Below, piece by piece: positions 53,122-64,000 of a stretch of 64,000 nucleotides of DNA. Under the pieces are notes generated by a model. The model was not told where the DNA came from and did no database searches. It saw only the letters and a list, made by a program, of their open reading frames with translations. Position 1 is the first letter of the stretch. Each line of letters opens with the position of its first letter. Origin of the DNA: Tiliqua scincoides (Eukaryota; Chordata; Lepidosauria; Squamata; Scincidae); the NCBI RefSeq assembly GCF_035046505.1, contig NC_089822.1, positions 124,864,807 to 124,928,806 of the forward strand, in the 5' to 3' direction. The position numbers and the translations under genes were made by a program.

Positions 53122-53445
53122 GTATTTATATACCACCTTTCTTGGTCTTTATTCAAGATTTTATTCAAGGCGGTTTACATAGGCAGGCTATTTAAATCCC
53201 CATAGGGATTTTTACAATTGAAAGAAGGTTCTATCTTTCAAGAACCACAACATTCAGATGTTTCTTTCTGATCTGGTCGCACATTCTGGCCTCCATCCTC
53301 CCACGCTCAGAGCAGATGGAATAGCTCGGCTTCAGCTTGTCAGCTGCTTCAAGGTCGCACGGTGCCGGTGGCCTCGAACTGGCGACCTTGTGGATGTTAT
53401 CTTCAGGCAAATGGAGGCTCTACCCTCTAGACCAGACAGTTTTGG
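53049..53445 (-). mobile_element. tRNA-derived SINE with (ATT)n tail, minus strand
   Basis: Read on the minus strand: a tRNA-like head near 53440 (GTCTAGAGGGTAGAGCCTCC, B box CGCCAGTTCGAGGCC), a unique body, then AAACCGCCTTG, GGTGGTATATAAATACC and a (ATT)24 tail (plus-strand AAT array 53049-53120). Pol III boxes and a trinucleotide tail make it a full-length SINE of about 390 bp. Confidence 0.82.
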
Positions 53446-55326
53446 TTTTGCAGCAGAAGCCTGTGTGAATGGTTGGCCCTGGATGTTGTATTTATTCATT
53501 TCATGAATTTATCCTGCTCTTCTTTTCAAAGGAAAACTCAAAGCAGCTAACAAAATGGATAAGGATGGATGGTTTTTCAGGGGCGTGAATGGTCCTAGGC
53601 CCAGATAGACTAGAAACTAGAGACCATCCCTAGTGTATTTTTTTTTAAACCAATCTAATTTTATGCAGCGGACTTGTCCAGTGAGTTGTTAGTAAGTGCT
53701 GAGTTATTAAAAGTGGTCTGTGGTGGGCTGTTATTCTGCTACATTCAATACAGTCAGTGTGAATCAGTTTTCATGGATTTATGAAGCCCCTATAAGACCT
53801 TGGCAAAGCATTATGGGAGGACCACTTTGAGAAAGAGCTGCAGTGTGATGGGGTAAATCCTCCCCCTCTCCTCCCCCAGTCTGCCACCAGCAAGTCCAAT
53901 TGCTACAGCCATAATTCTGGAGCAACTGAGGAGACAGCTAGGAGGGCAGCAGATTTGACCCCAAAGACTCCAGTTCCTTATTCTTTCTATAACAGTGTAA
54001 CCAGAACCCATTTTTAGCAGCTATAGGTGCTCCTCTTCTTATTTTTTCCCTGCACAGTGTGTAAAGAAGACATTTATGACAAGGGGAGGAGGGGGCACTT
54101 GGCTTTGCAATTGATGCCCCATGTGGCATGTCTTAGGGACCAGGATTGGCCTGGGGCTGCTATCTGTTGTAAGAAAAGATGATCCCGTATATCTGAGCCT
54201 AGGAAGAAGCTGGCAGGACAGGAAAGGCAATGTCACCCAACTATTATATTTCCTTTTTAATTGCTGAGACGTGGTTCTTCTTTTGATTCTTCTTGCAGAG
54301 CTGAGTTTTCTTCAGCTTGACAGAGACAGCCAGGCAAAGGCACTGCCTACAAGGTTTAACCTGCTCCGAATGGTTGGCCAGCAAAGGTCATTCTGTGTTA
54401 TTGCTGAATGACATATCTTCAGTTTCAAAGTTTCTGCCTGGGCCAGACCCTTTTGTCAGCTATGACAGCAGCTGTCAAATAGGTAGCACAGTGTCATATT
54501 CTGGAAAGGGTCATGAAAACAAGCGATGGCAGGGATTTGCACAGGATGGGGGAGATGTTTTTTCCCCTAGGAAAACATTTATTTTCATCTAGAAGGTTCT
54601 AAATTGGAGGTTATCGTACTCTGGTTCTTTTTCAAACCCCTTTACCAAAGAAAGATGCTTTTATCGCTACTAAAATTTAAATTACATTCACTGAGTATTG
54701 AGTATGCAGGTTCATATCTCACTTAGCCACAGGTTAAGTCAGGGTCCTTGGACCAGTTGCTTTCTCTCTGTCAGCCTAACCTACCTCACTGGGTTGTCAC
54801 GAGGAGAACTTTTAGGAGCAAATTTACTTCATCTCTAGTGGCAGCCCTTCCCCAGTGCAAGACGCCCAAGAAGATTCAAAAAAAATTTTTTTCTTTCTCT
54901 CTCTCTCTTTTGGGGAATCCACAGCTGACAGTACTCCTTCCCCCAAGCACATCTCCCTGAAAACCCCATCTCTGAAAGTGAGCAAATATAGCTGCAAGCC
55001 CTAATCTCTCCCCAGAGGGCATTTAATCTGAGAAGAGAGGACAGCTTTTGGATAAATATCATGAATATGCAGATTGCATTTATGCTGATTTATCCGGAAA
55101 TCAGTTCCTAGGCTGCTGGCTATTCTCGTTTTCCTTTCCTGCAGCATAGGAACAAAATTGTGTGTGATATTGTGTGTGTGTTGTGTGATATTCCTCTCAA
55201 TTGGATGAGTGCCTTCCTCTTTTTTCCAGATAACCTATTGGGCAAGCCTTAGCATTCATCTCCTTGGAGAAGCCCTTGTTGGATTATTTCAGCAGGAAGT
55301 CAAAGAGGGTTAGAATTCTGGATTTG
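53446..55326. other. Intergenic stretch with SINE scraps
   Basis: 53500-53560 and 54700-54850 (TCAGCCTAACCTACCTCACT, GGGTTGTCACGAGGAG) are SINE/L2-tail remnants. Nothing else is recognisable. Confidence 0.45.
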
Positions 55327-55327
55327 G

Positions 55328-55890
<563 letters not shown>

Positions 55891-55958
55891 GGGCCCAATT
55901 ATCTTGGGGCTGCGTTGAAGCTGCACTGGTGCTGGAAAATTGGATAGGATTGGGCCCT
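55891..55958. mobile_element. Internally deleted GGGCCCAATCC MITE
   Basis: GGGCCCAATTATCTTGGGGC at the left and TTGGATAGGATTGGGCCC at the right, only 68 bp in all. The middle of the family is missing. Confidence 0.75.
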
Positions 55959-55960
55959 GA

Positions 55961-56050
55961 GGCTGCAATTCAATACTAACTTTCCTGGGAGTAAATCCCA
56001 TTGACTACAATGGGACTTCCATCTGAGCAGACATGCCTAGGATTGTGCTG
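55961..56050. repeat. ~85-bp palindromic interspersed repeat
   Basis: GGCTGCAATTCAATACTAAC at the left, GCCTAGGATTGTGCTG at the right, and CCCATTGACTACAATGGGAC in the centre. It follows the short MITE with a 2-bp gap. Confidence 0.82.
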
Positions 56051-56686
56051 ATAGTGAAGCCAACATGGGAGTGATGCCATTTTTTTTGTTTGTTAGATCA
56101 CACAGATTATAAATGTCAGTAATCTGGAAGACTCACATCCCTGGCAGACCGGAGTTAATTAACAAATAAAATGGTGCCCAGTGATTATCTTAATGACACG
56201 TTTTGTAAAATCAAAGTCACATCAGATATGGGTTATGTGATCTCATTGTATCAATAATTGGTTTTGGCTCAATAAATGGGAAAAATCAGTGTTATTGAGT
56301 TCAAAACATCATAATTCCACAATGGCTATTATACATAAGTAGTGGTGCCATTAGGCATCTGTTTGTTGGCTTTTTTTTGTTTTTACTTCATTTGCTGGTT
56401 ACCTTGCTCAGTTTGTTGTTGATATAAATGCGCAGAATGCTTGAAAAATCCATTTTACTTATATGGGCTCAGGTAGTTAAGATGAAACTTAACTGTGTAG
56501 TTAAGATGAAACGGGTTTCTCCATATACTGTGAAGTCTGAATTTTACAGTTCAAAATGGTTGAATTATAGCAATTTTCAAATGTTGCCTTGAATCATACG
56601 TGTCATGTATGCAGCTGGCCATTTTTGCTCCCCCCAAAACATCTTCTAAGTGTCTCCTCTTGGCAGGTTAGATCATGTTGAACAGC
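56051..56686. other. Unannotated intergenic stretch
   Basis: AT-rich unique sequence. No repeat or gene recognised. Confidence 0.4.
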
Positions 56687-56694
56687 CCTGGATG

Positions 56695-56930
56695 CAGGGA
56701 TGTGCGGTGTGGGCATGGCAGGGAAGGCAGAGCCACCCCATCATAGTCCATGGAAAAGCACGGCAGCTGCCCTCTCTGCTTACACCCAAGGAGGCTCTCC
56801 TTACACCAGCTTTCTCAGGTGAAAGGAAAGCCTCCCCAGATGTAAGCAGGCAGGGCAGCCGAGGTGCTTTTCCATGGACCACGAGGGGGTGGTTCTGCCT
56901 CCCTTGCCATACCCACACCGCACATCCCTG
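56695..56930. mobile_element. Foldback hAT MITE with exact 8-bp duplication
   Basis: The 236-bp element starts CAGGGATGTGCGGTG and ends CACCGCACATCCCTG, perfectly inverted. Arms of about 110 bp (TCCATGGAAAAGCAC and its inverse) pair at about 85-88% by eye. Exact octamers CCTGGATG flank it at 56687-56694 and 56931-56938. No coding capacity; overlapping frames in both strands are products of the palindrome. Confidence 0.95.
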
Positions 56931-56938
56931 CCTGGATG

Positions 56939-57520
56939 TTACTAGGAACTGCCCTTTTACTACTTTTGATCGGCAGTAAATTAAGTAGCCCCATTGCAGG
57001 GCTACTTCCCTTACCCAGGGGAAGGGGATGAAAGTCGCCCACAAGTTGCCCAAGGTGCACAGGATGTGGTGGCAGCTGTTTTCTGTGCCATCGCAGCCAC
57101 GCGCCCCGGGAGCTCAGGTTTGGGCTCTCCCGTGCCTTTAGGACCACATGGAAGCCTCTCTGAGGCTCCCGAAGCAGTCAGAAACTCTGCTTCCAGTTTG
57201 CCAGAAGCATAGTTTAAGAGCCCAGGGAAGCCTCAGTAGTGTTCCTTGGTGCACCCCAGGACACAGGGCTGGGAAGGTCCACCACTGTGTTCAACCATTA
57301 TTTAATTAATTAGAGGGTGAATCTAAACTAACATTATTTAAACGATTCATTCCTTATGATCATACTGAAAACACCAGATAAGCAACGACAGACAGAGCAA
57401 ATGGTCGCAAAGAAGAACATAGACAGGCCCTGCAATTACCAGCCAACAGTGTGGCAAGCAACACCCTCCCCCTTGAAAAAATATTTTAATTTTTTTGAAA
57501 CAGCTTGCAGGGAGTAATAA
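56939..57520. other. Unannotated intergenic stretch
   Basis: Nothing recognisable. Confidence 0.4.
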
Positions 57521-58437
57521 AAACATAAGAACATAAGAACAGCCCCACTGGATCAGGCCATAGGCCCCTCTAGTCCAGCTTCCTGTATCTCACAGCGGCC
57601 CACCAAATGCCCCAGGGAGCACACCAGATAACAAGAGACCTGCATCCTGGTGCCCTCCCTTGCACTGGCATTCTGACATAGCCCATTTCTAAAATCAGGA
57701 GGTTGCACATAAACATCATGGCTTGTAACCCGTAATGGATTTTTCCTCCAGAAACTTGTCCAATCCCCTTTTAAAACCATCCAGGCCAGATGCCATCACC
57801 ACATCCTGCGGCAAGGAGTTCCACAGACTGACCACACGCTGAGTAAAGAAATATTTTCTTTTGTCTGTCCTAACCCTCCCAACACTCAATTTTAGTGGAT
57901 GTCCCCTGGTTCTGGTGTTATGTGAGAGTGTAAAGAGCATCTCTATATCCACTTTATCCTTCCCATGCATAATTTTGAATGTCTCAATCATGTCCCCCCT
58001 CAGGCGTCTCTTTTCTAGGCTGAAGAGGCCCAAACGCCGTAGCCTTTCCCTATAAGGAAGGTGCCCCAGCCCAGTAATCATCTTAGTCGCTCTCTTTTGC
58101 ACCTTTTCCATTTCCACTATGTCTTTTTTGAGATGCGGCGACCAGAACTGGACACAATACTCCAGGTGTGGCCTTACCATCGATTTGTACAATGGCATTA
58201 TAATATTAGCTGTTTTGTTCTCAATACCTTTTCTAATGATCCCAAGCATAGAGTTGGCCTTCTTTACTGCTGCCGCACATTGGGTTGACACTTTCATCAA
58301 ACTGTCCACCCCCCCCAGATTTCTCTCTTGATCTGTCACAGACAGCTCAGAACCCATTAGCCTATATGTGAAGTTTTGATTTTTTGCCCCAATGTGCATG
58401 ACTTTACACTTACTTACATTGAAACGTAGTTGCAACT
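57521..58437 (-). mobile_element. CR1-type LINE, copy 3 (5'-truncated)
   Basis: Same family as copies 1 and 2 but holding only the last third: the C-terminal coding part, the 3' UTR and a TTCTTATG tail (plus strand AACATAAGAACATAAGAAC). It ends abruptly at 58437, within the coding region just downstream of the FADD box. Confidence 0.95.
57716..58435 (-). pseudogene. CR1 ORF2 C-terminal fragment
   Basis: A 239-codon open frame from FNVSKCKVMHIGAKNQNF through LYKSMVRPHLEYC to EEKSITGYKP-stop. It lacks the catalytic reverse-transcriptase boxes. A small in-frame shortening (RNLGGVDSLMK against RDLGVVVDRSMK) sits in a C-run. The intact frame to the native stop shows the family's true C-terminus, which copies 1 and 2 lose to frameshifts. 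Confidence 0.92.
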
Positions 58438-58869
58438 ATTGAACCACTTTCAGTCACGTTCACTAATATGTTGCTAATGAGTGGCTAAACTCAGACTGCA
58501 GTCCTCAGCACACTTACCTAAACGCAGTGGGACTTCTGAGTAATTACGCCCAGGAATGTGCCATTATTTTTCAGCTAGTTGTAGTTAGAAGTTGTAGTTA
58601 AATTACCTTTAAAGTAATTAGTGTCAATCAGTGCATGCTACATCCAAGCATGATTATTATTATTACAGTACTTATTTTTTTAAAAATGTATATATTCATA
58701 TATTTATTTAAGTGATCTATACCCTGCCTTTCCCTCTGATAGTCAAAGACACCTCAAGGCAACTTACAACATGAAATAAAACCAACAAAATAATATGCTG
58801 TAACCAAAAATGTAAAAGCAGCAACAAGCATTAGAGCCAAGAGATTAAACACAGAACTAATTAAGAGCC
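58438..58869. other. Intergenic stretch with repeat scraps
   Basis: 58493-58560 is a half copy of the 85-bp palindromic repeat. 58650-58780 resembles an antisense SINE end with a short ATT run. The last 11 bases are the left duplication of the RTE-like insert. Confidence 0.5.
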
Positions 58870-59207
58870 TTGTGATACAAGGACATCTGCAAGAGGGATC
58901 TGAAGGCCTTAGGAGTGAACCTCAACAAGTGGGAAACCCTGGCCTCTGAGCAGTCCGCTTGGAGGCAGGCTGTGCAGCATGGCCTTTCCCAGCTTGAAGA
59001 GACACTTGGCCAACAGTCTAAGGCTAAGAGGCAAAGAAGGAAGGCCCATAGCCAGGGAGACAGACCAGGGACAGACTGCACTTGCTCCCAGTGTGGAAGG
59101 GATTGTCACTCCCGAATTGGCCTTTTCAGCCACACTAGACACTGTTAAAGAACCTCCATTCAGAGCACGATACCATAGTCTTTCGAGACTGAAGGTTGCC
59201 AACAGTC
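58870..59207 (+). mobile_element. RTE-like LINE 3' end, longest copy
   Basis: Bounded by AATTAAGAGCC (58859-58869) and AATTAAGGGCC (59208-59218), 10 of 11 identical. In frame it encodes YKDICKRDLKALGVNLNKWE, later WRQAVQHGLSQLEETLGQQ, KRQRRKAHSQG and a CX2CX12HX3C module ending CHSRIGLFSHTRHC. That order (KD-x-CKRDLK, W-x-x-L-A, WR, basic KRQRRK, Cys/His module) is the C-terminus of an RTE-like reverse-transcriptase protein. This copy has a stop just after the module; other copies run to TAG within the tail. The catalytic domain is lost by 5' truncation. Confidence 0.85.
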
Positions 59208-59296
59208 AATTAAGGGCCTGCTGAAAAGGCTAGGCCAGGTCCTCAATGACCAGAAAAGAGTGGGCAGGTCTTTTTCTTGCCATTGAGGGCCTAGCC

Positions 59297-59519
59297 CGAT
59301 GATTTTCAACCTTTTTCATCTCAGGGCACACTGACAAGGTGCTAAAATTGTCAAGGTACACCATCAGCTTTTTGATAATTGACAAGGCACACCATGCTGC
59401 TGGTGGGGGCTAACATCCCCCAATGGCTCTAATAATAAAAGACCCTCCCCCAAATTCCCACAGCGCACCTGCAGACCTTTGTGTGCAGCACATTGGCTGA
59501 AAATTGCTGGCCTAGCCTT
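59297..59519 (-). mobile_element. Non-autonomous hAT MITE with exact 8-bp duplication
   Basis: Reverse-orientation copy of 18210-18420, flanked by exact GCCTAGCC at 59289-59296 and 59520-59527. Ends CGATGATTTTCAACC and TGAAAATTGCTG. Confidence 0.93.
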
Positions 59520-60009
59520 TCAGCAAGCCCTTAATCTCTAAATAAATCTCTGCAGGCAGAGGGTTCTACCTCTTGGGGGCCACCACGGAGAAGGCTATCT
59601 CATGCACTGTCTCATGGCATCATGTTTCTGAAGGTGGGAGCAGAGGGATGCATGCAGCGTGATGTGTCTGGTGGATCAATGAACAAATAAATTCATTTGC
59701 CAGGAGTTGTCAACTGTGATTGAAACTATCCTTCCAGATTTTTTTCCCCCAACATGATGTAATGTTGGAAATTGGCAACACTGTTAACATTTCTGGGATT
59801 GTTTTTTGCCCCCTAAAGATTGTGTTTCTAAGTTTTCCCTTCCAAGAGCAGCTTCAAGGTGGACCCCTCTTCCCTATGCCATACCTCCAATCAAAGTGGG
59901 GAGGTGCTTTTAGAAGAAGAGAAATTATGTATGAAGTTCCAGTCACAAAGCTTCAGCATAATATTCAGTTTAGTCCTTGATTGCCTAGCTCTCTGGTAGG
60001 TCAAGTCAT
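59520..60009. other. Unannotated intergenic stretch
   Basis: Nothing recognisable. Confidence 0.4.
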
Positions 60010-60011
60010 TA

Positions 60012-60345
60012 CAGGTGGGATCTCGGTATCCACTGATTTGGTATCCACTGATTTGACTTACCACTGATACCACTGATTCCTTGTAACAAGGAAAAAAAAG
60101 CACCAAAATCCAATTTCCTATCTTCATGCTGTCAAATAATTATCATTTCTTTCCATTAGATTCCATTATTCACCCCATCTAGTGACGAATGTGGTATAGT
60201 TTCTATACCAATGCATTTTGCGGCAACAAGAAACCTGGAAGTAGATCTTTAAAGCACTTTTTCCACTGATTTGGTATCCACTGATTTTTTTTTATTCACT
60301 AGGGATTCCGGAATGGAACCCCAGTGGTTAATGAGATGTAACCTG
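60012..60345. mobile_element. Tigger-like (Tc1/mariner) MITE
   Basis: Left CAGGTGGGATCTCGGTATCC and right (reverse complement) CAGGTTACATCTCATTAACC form an inverted repeat of about 24 bp. Each is flanked by TA (60010-60011 and 60346-60347), the mariner target. GGTATCCACTGATTT is repeated inside both ends. Confidence 0.8.
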
Positions 60346-60473
60346 TATTAGCTTTTTAAAAAGGCAATATTATAGTACAGCATCTCAAGGCACAAGACTG
60401 AGGGAGGGCTAGTGAATATAGGAGCAGGAGAAGGTATGAAAGCATTTAGTTGCTTTTCAGGGAGAGGCTGCTG

Positions 60474-60655
60474 CTCAGTGGCAGAGCACCTACTTTGTGT
60501 TCAGAAGGTCCCAAGTTCAGCTGTGGGTATCTCCTAGGAGTGACAGGGCTGGGAAAGGCCTTTGCTGAGATCCTGGATGGCCAAAGTAGTCCAAAGCAGA
60601 TTGGGCAAGAACAATGAACAGTCTGACTCAGTATAAGGCATATGTTGCCTCCCCA
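60474..60655 (+). mobile_element. tRNA-derived SINE with CR1-like tail
   Basis: GCTCAGTGGCAGAGCACCTA (A-box region) and GGTCCCAAGTTCAGC (B-box region), then GACAGGGCTGGGAAAGGCCT and GTCTGACTCAGTATAAGGCA. Same family as 29625-29818. Confidence 0.82.
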
Positions 60656-61121
60656 AGGTTCCCTGTTCCAGATGCCCAGCGTAACGTCAGCAGTCTTGCC
60701 TGTCTGCCAACTACCTGCAAACTACAACTGAGTTAGGAAAAATATGGTAGGTGCGCTTTGCACAGAGTCGCCCCATTGAGGCATTGCCACCCTGCAGGGA
60801 GTCTGCAGGTTCAGCATTGTCTGCAAAAGGCAGCACTGAATGAACACAGATTTGCAGATAACACTGAATGCCAAGACACCTAGTGGGATGGCCAGCCAGT
60901 GTCTTGGTGTACAGGAGATATGGCTAGCTTGCACACTCCTGTCCTCCTCCCCCTTCAGTTTGCTTACCCTGTTTTGGGGGGGGGGGGAGAGAATGACTGA
61001 ATATTGCTAGTGAGAATTTTAAAAAGGCAACACAGCTGACTGGTTGGGTTCAAAACAGGCCTCTGGGCCCCTGCATTTGCTGGCTATGCTGAGCCCTCAA
61101 CCACTGAGATTTAGGAAATGT
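60656..61121. other. Unannotated intergenic stretch
   Basis: A poly-G run near 60977. Otherwise nothing recognisable. Confidence 0.4.
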
Positions 61122-61132
61122 ACAGTAGTACA

Positions 61133-61333
61133 GGGACACAAGAGGCAAAGAAGGAAGGCCCATAGCCAGGGAGACAGACCAGGGACAGACTGCACTTGCT
61201 CCCAGTGTGGAAGGGATTGTCACTCCCGAATTGGCCTTTTCAGCCACACTAGATGCTGTTCCAGAACCACCATCCAGAGTGCAATACCATAGTATTTTGA
61301 GACTGAAGGTTGCCAACAACAACAACAACAACA
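61133..61333 (+). mobile_element. RTE-like LINE 3' end with (AAC)n tail
   Basis: Exact 11-bp duplication ACAGTAGTACA at 61122-61132 and 61334-61344. The coding part KAHSQGDRPGTDCTC..., CHSRIGLFSHTRCC, TTIQSAIP ends at TAG in ACCATAG. The shared tail then passes into an (AAC)7 array. This copy shows the natural 3' terminus: tail plus trinucleotide repeat, as in RTE-type LINEs. Confidence 0.88.
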
Positions 61334-61344
61334 ACAGTAGTACA

Positions 61345-64000
61345 CATAGGAAAGATCCCTGCCCCATCCGATTAATGGTTGTACATCTGTGTGGGGCTAA
61401 GCCCGCCGCTCTTATCTGCTGGCCTGTCCACTTGCATTTCTCTTTCAGACCCCAGCTGCATCAGTGGGAAAGCCCAGGAGGTCAGCCCTAATTAAATCAG
61501 AGTTTAGTTTTTAAACTGCTACATCAAGATGCCAATCAGCTAATCACATCAATTAATCAATTAATTCTCTCTGGAATTAAAATTCTGGGAAAACGAATTC
61601 AGGTGTCTTTTATTGGGCAGGGGGAGGGAAGCACCTATATTTCATGTGCAATCTGAAACGGCCCATTAGTTCTCACTGTAGGACTGACTTGTGCCATTAT
61701 GTACAAAAGGAGGAGGGGAAGAACATACAGCATTTGTGAAAATTTCTCTCTTGTTCTCACTCGCAAACACATCCACACCCACCCACACAATCTTTCCTTC
61801 CCTGGAAGTCCCTTTCCAAAGAGCAGATGCTAATTGTGCCCCTTAATGATGTATAGATCGGCCTCCACTGTGGTATTTCCAATTACCTGCAATGTCTCCT
61901 GACCTTTTGCAGAAGATGTCACGAGAAATAGGGGTGATTAATCAAGCGCATTCAGGATTGGAGATGGGGAGATGGGCTAAGACGGGCATTATTAGCTGTT
62001 CCCCCTCCTTTGAAAACAGAGCCAGGGCAGGGGGAGAATGACATGCTATTTGGGGCAGTTGCACACAGCATGAAATTGGATCCAAACCTGCTGGACTGTG
62101 TGGACTCGTGAAGCCGATTTTGAAACATGCAAAGGTGAGCATCAAAGGATGCTCCTCGTGAAAGTGCTTTCGGAATGACTCCTAAAAATCTTGTCATTTT
62201 AAAATTCATGGGGAATTGTACAGGAAAGGCCTGTGAATAAGCCCTGCCTTATCCTGCTCACGACCCTTTCCTGGAACCTCTCTGATTATTTCCAGTGCTT
62301 GTGCCACAATTCTATGCGTCATGAATGGGTGGGTTCCAGAGTGACATGATGTGTCATATCTCCCATCCCAGTTTTGAATTGGACTAGTATCAGGTGCACA
62401 CAGACCCCAGATTCATGCACAAAAGTAGGCTTGATTACTGTTATTCTGGACCAGGCCCCAGAGCAGATGAGAAAAGGAAGCAAGATGGCTTCCGGTCCAA
62501 TTAGGCAAGATTTGGTGATATCCCTGAAAAGAAATGGGATACCCCACCTCTGGTTGCTTTATTATCATCTCAGCTGCACTACTGTTTCCAGATCTAAAGG
62601 AACATGATGCTCCTTTCCCTTTCCCAGAAGGGGGCTCTGCATTTGCTTGCTTTAGGGAAGGCTTCTCTAGGCTCAGGTAGGAATAAACCATTCAAATAAC
62701 CAAACTGCAAAATGAGTGTACAGAACCGGAGCACATCATTGCACATCGAAGACCTGCCCTCGAACTACAGGAGCCCTGCTTTGACTCTCTCTGGCTTCTG
62801 AGATTCCACCAAACATCGCCCACCTATTTTCAAGCTTGTCTTTGCAGCCGTATGGTCTAGAAACCTGCTTCGAGAGCAAAGAGGGAAAACAGTTACATAT
62901 GAACGTCTGTGCTTTTGATAACAGGTTGATACTAGGAATTAGCAGGTGATGCTTTTCCCAGCATGGAGTTAAACATTACCACCTGCTAATTTCTGCTGAC
63001 CAAGCTGCCACTAAAGGCACAGAAGCAGGGGCCAGTAAAAAAAGTTGGCAACCTCTTTGTCGCAGCACGAGATACAAGCAACCTCGGGGCATGGCTTCTC
63101 GAGGCCCCTCCGATAACCACCTCCCCAACAGGGATGCTCTGAAGCTTTAGTGCTTAATTTCCTATTAACTGCTGATAAATCCAATTAGGCCCTGCCTATA
63201 ATTAGGGACATCTGCTCTCTTCCTTTGCAGGCAAAGGCAAACAGCCTGCAGACTGTGAAGGGAGAGCAGGCAGCCTCGGTAGGCCCTAGTGGCTCATTCA
63301 GCCTTCCCAGCCTAGCCGTTCACATCCCTTGGAAGCAGCCTGACGTGGCTGTTATTTTCCAGATGACTCTAATTAAGTTGTTCTTTTCAGTTTGTTAAAT
63401 TAAAGAGGGGAGGCGCTGGTTTCCTCCCCTGCCTTGCGCCAGACACACACCCCACTCCAGCTGCAGGAAATTGGCAGCTGACGCCCGCCCTCCCCTCCCA
63501 TCCAGAGCAGTGCAAGTAAATAAATAGCCAAGACTGGTAAAAATTAACTGTAGACGAGTTGGGAAATGAGGTGGAAAATTGTAACCGTTTGCCGTTTAAA
63601 AGCTGCCTGGCATATCTGAAAGAGAGAGGAGAGTTATCTTAGCCTGTAGGTAAATGAACAATCCATCCAGAATTTACCGAGGGCAACGAATGTGTAATTG
63701 AGTAATTTGGGTCCAAATGTTGTAAGAGACGGAAGAGGAGGAGGGCTGGTGGGTAAGAGCTGCCCCAGTTCCCAAATGCTGTGCATTATTTCCTTTAGAT
63801 CTACACCAAGCGTACATCTCTTGGCACCACTGTGCTGCCTCCCTGTGGATTATTTGGGTTTGGTGTTGCCAATCAGCCGGTATTTTGCCAAGCTATACTG
63901 AACAGGGGATTTTAAAAAAACAAAAAACCCTGTTTGGCCAAGTAACCAGCAGTGTGGTCTGAGAAACCGGCCAAAGCTGAAGGCAACTCTCCAAAACCTG
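61345..64000. other. Unique intergenic sequence with candidate conserved elements
   Basis: No transposon recognised over 2.6 kb, the longest clean stretch. It is rich in TAAT cores (TCAGCTAATCACATCAATTA near 61540, GGGTGATTAATCAAGCGCAT near 61935, CCTGCCTATAATTAGGGACA near 63190, GACTCTAATTAAGTTGTTC near 63365). Inferred possible enhancer cluster near a developmental gene outside the window. No exon is supported. Confidence 0.35.

Noticed and set aside
52971-53195. Poly-asparagine open frame
   Set aside because: It is translated (AAT)n, the tail of a minus-strand SINE.
56650-57147. Overlapping 109-126-codon frames on both strands
   Set aside because: They result from the foldback hAT palindrome, which reads similarly on both strands.

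Overview
The window is non-coding, repeat-dominated nuclear DNA of a reptile, most probably a squamate (lizard or snake). I assign it from its repeats: CR1 LINEs ending in TTCTTATG octamers, an L2 LINE ending in (AAAT)n, an RTE-like LINE, a Penelope-like fragment, many hAT and Tigger-like MITEs, tRNA-derived SINEs with reptile-type tails, and a 5S rRNA-derived SINE. I found no host protein-coding exon, functional RNA gene or CRISPR array. The longest open frames are the reverse transcriptases of three CR1 copies.

Layout. 0-7.4 kb: old MIR-like and tRNA SINEs and hAT MITEs. 7.5-9.6 kb: CR1 copy 1 (minus) beside a foldback element. 10.8-12.8 kb: fossil C-terminus of another LINE and two inverted hAT MITEs. 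14-16 kb: RTE-like LINE 3' ends. 17.5-18.4 kb: Penelope-like fragment and a hAT MITE. 19.9-22.7 kb: a composite element followed by CR1 copy 2 (plus). 22.9-23.95 kb: a probable solo LTR. 25.5-37.6 kb: hAT MITEs, five 5S-SINE copies, an L2 3' end and CR1 fragments. 37.8-42.8 kb: hAT MITEs, then a Tigger-like MITE carrying a solo LTR with its own 5-bp duplication. 45-56.9 kb: more MITEs, SINEs, long trinucleotide arrays and a perfectly bounded foldback hAT. 57.5-61.4 kb: CR1 copy 3, two RTE-like 3' ends, a hAT MITE and a Tigger-like MITE. 61.4-64 kb: unique sequence.

The most interesting theme is one 3' tail worn by several bodies. About 33 bases (core CTTTCGAGACTGAAGG) end an RTE-like LINE whose stop codon lies inside the tail. 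The same tail ends a 149-bp SINE with a 5S rRNA head and a third, unrelated body. It also occurs alone as a roughly 60-base insertion with a 12-bp target-site duplication. This fits a LINE machinery that recognises a very short 3' end.

Between the repeats lie stretches of unique, TAAT-rich sequence (about 1.6, 13.0, 28.9, 36.8, 39.4, 44.6, 51.7, 61.5-62.2 and 63.1-63.6 kb). They look like possible conserved non-coding elements in a gene desert. This is inference and needs a cross-species alignment. Family names were assigned by eye from motif recall, without database searches.
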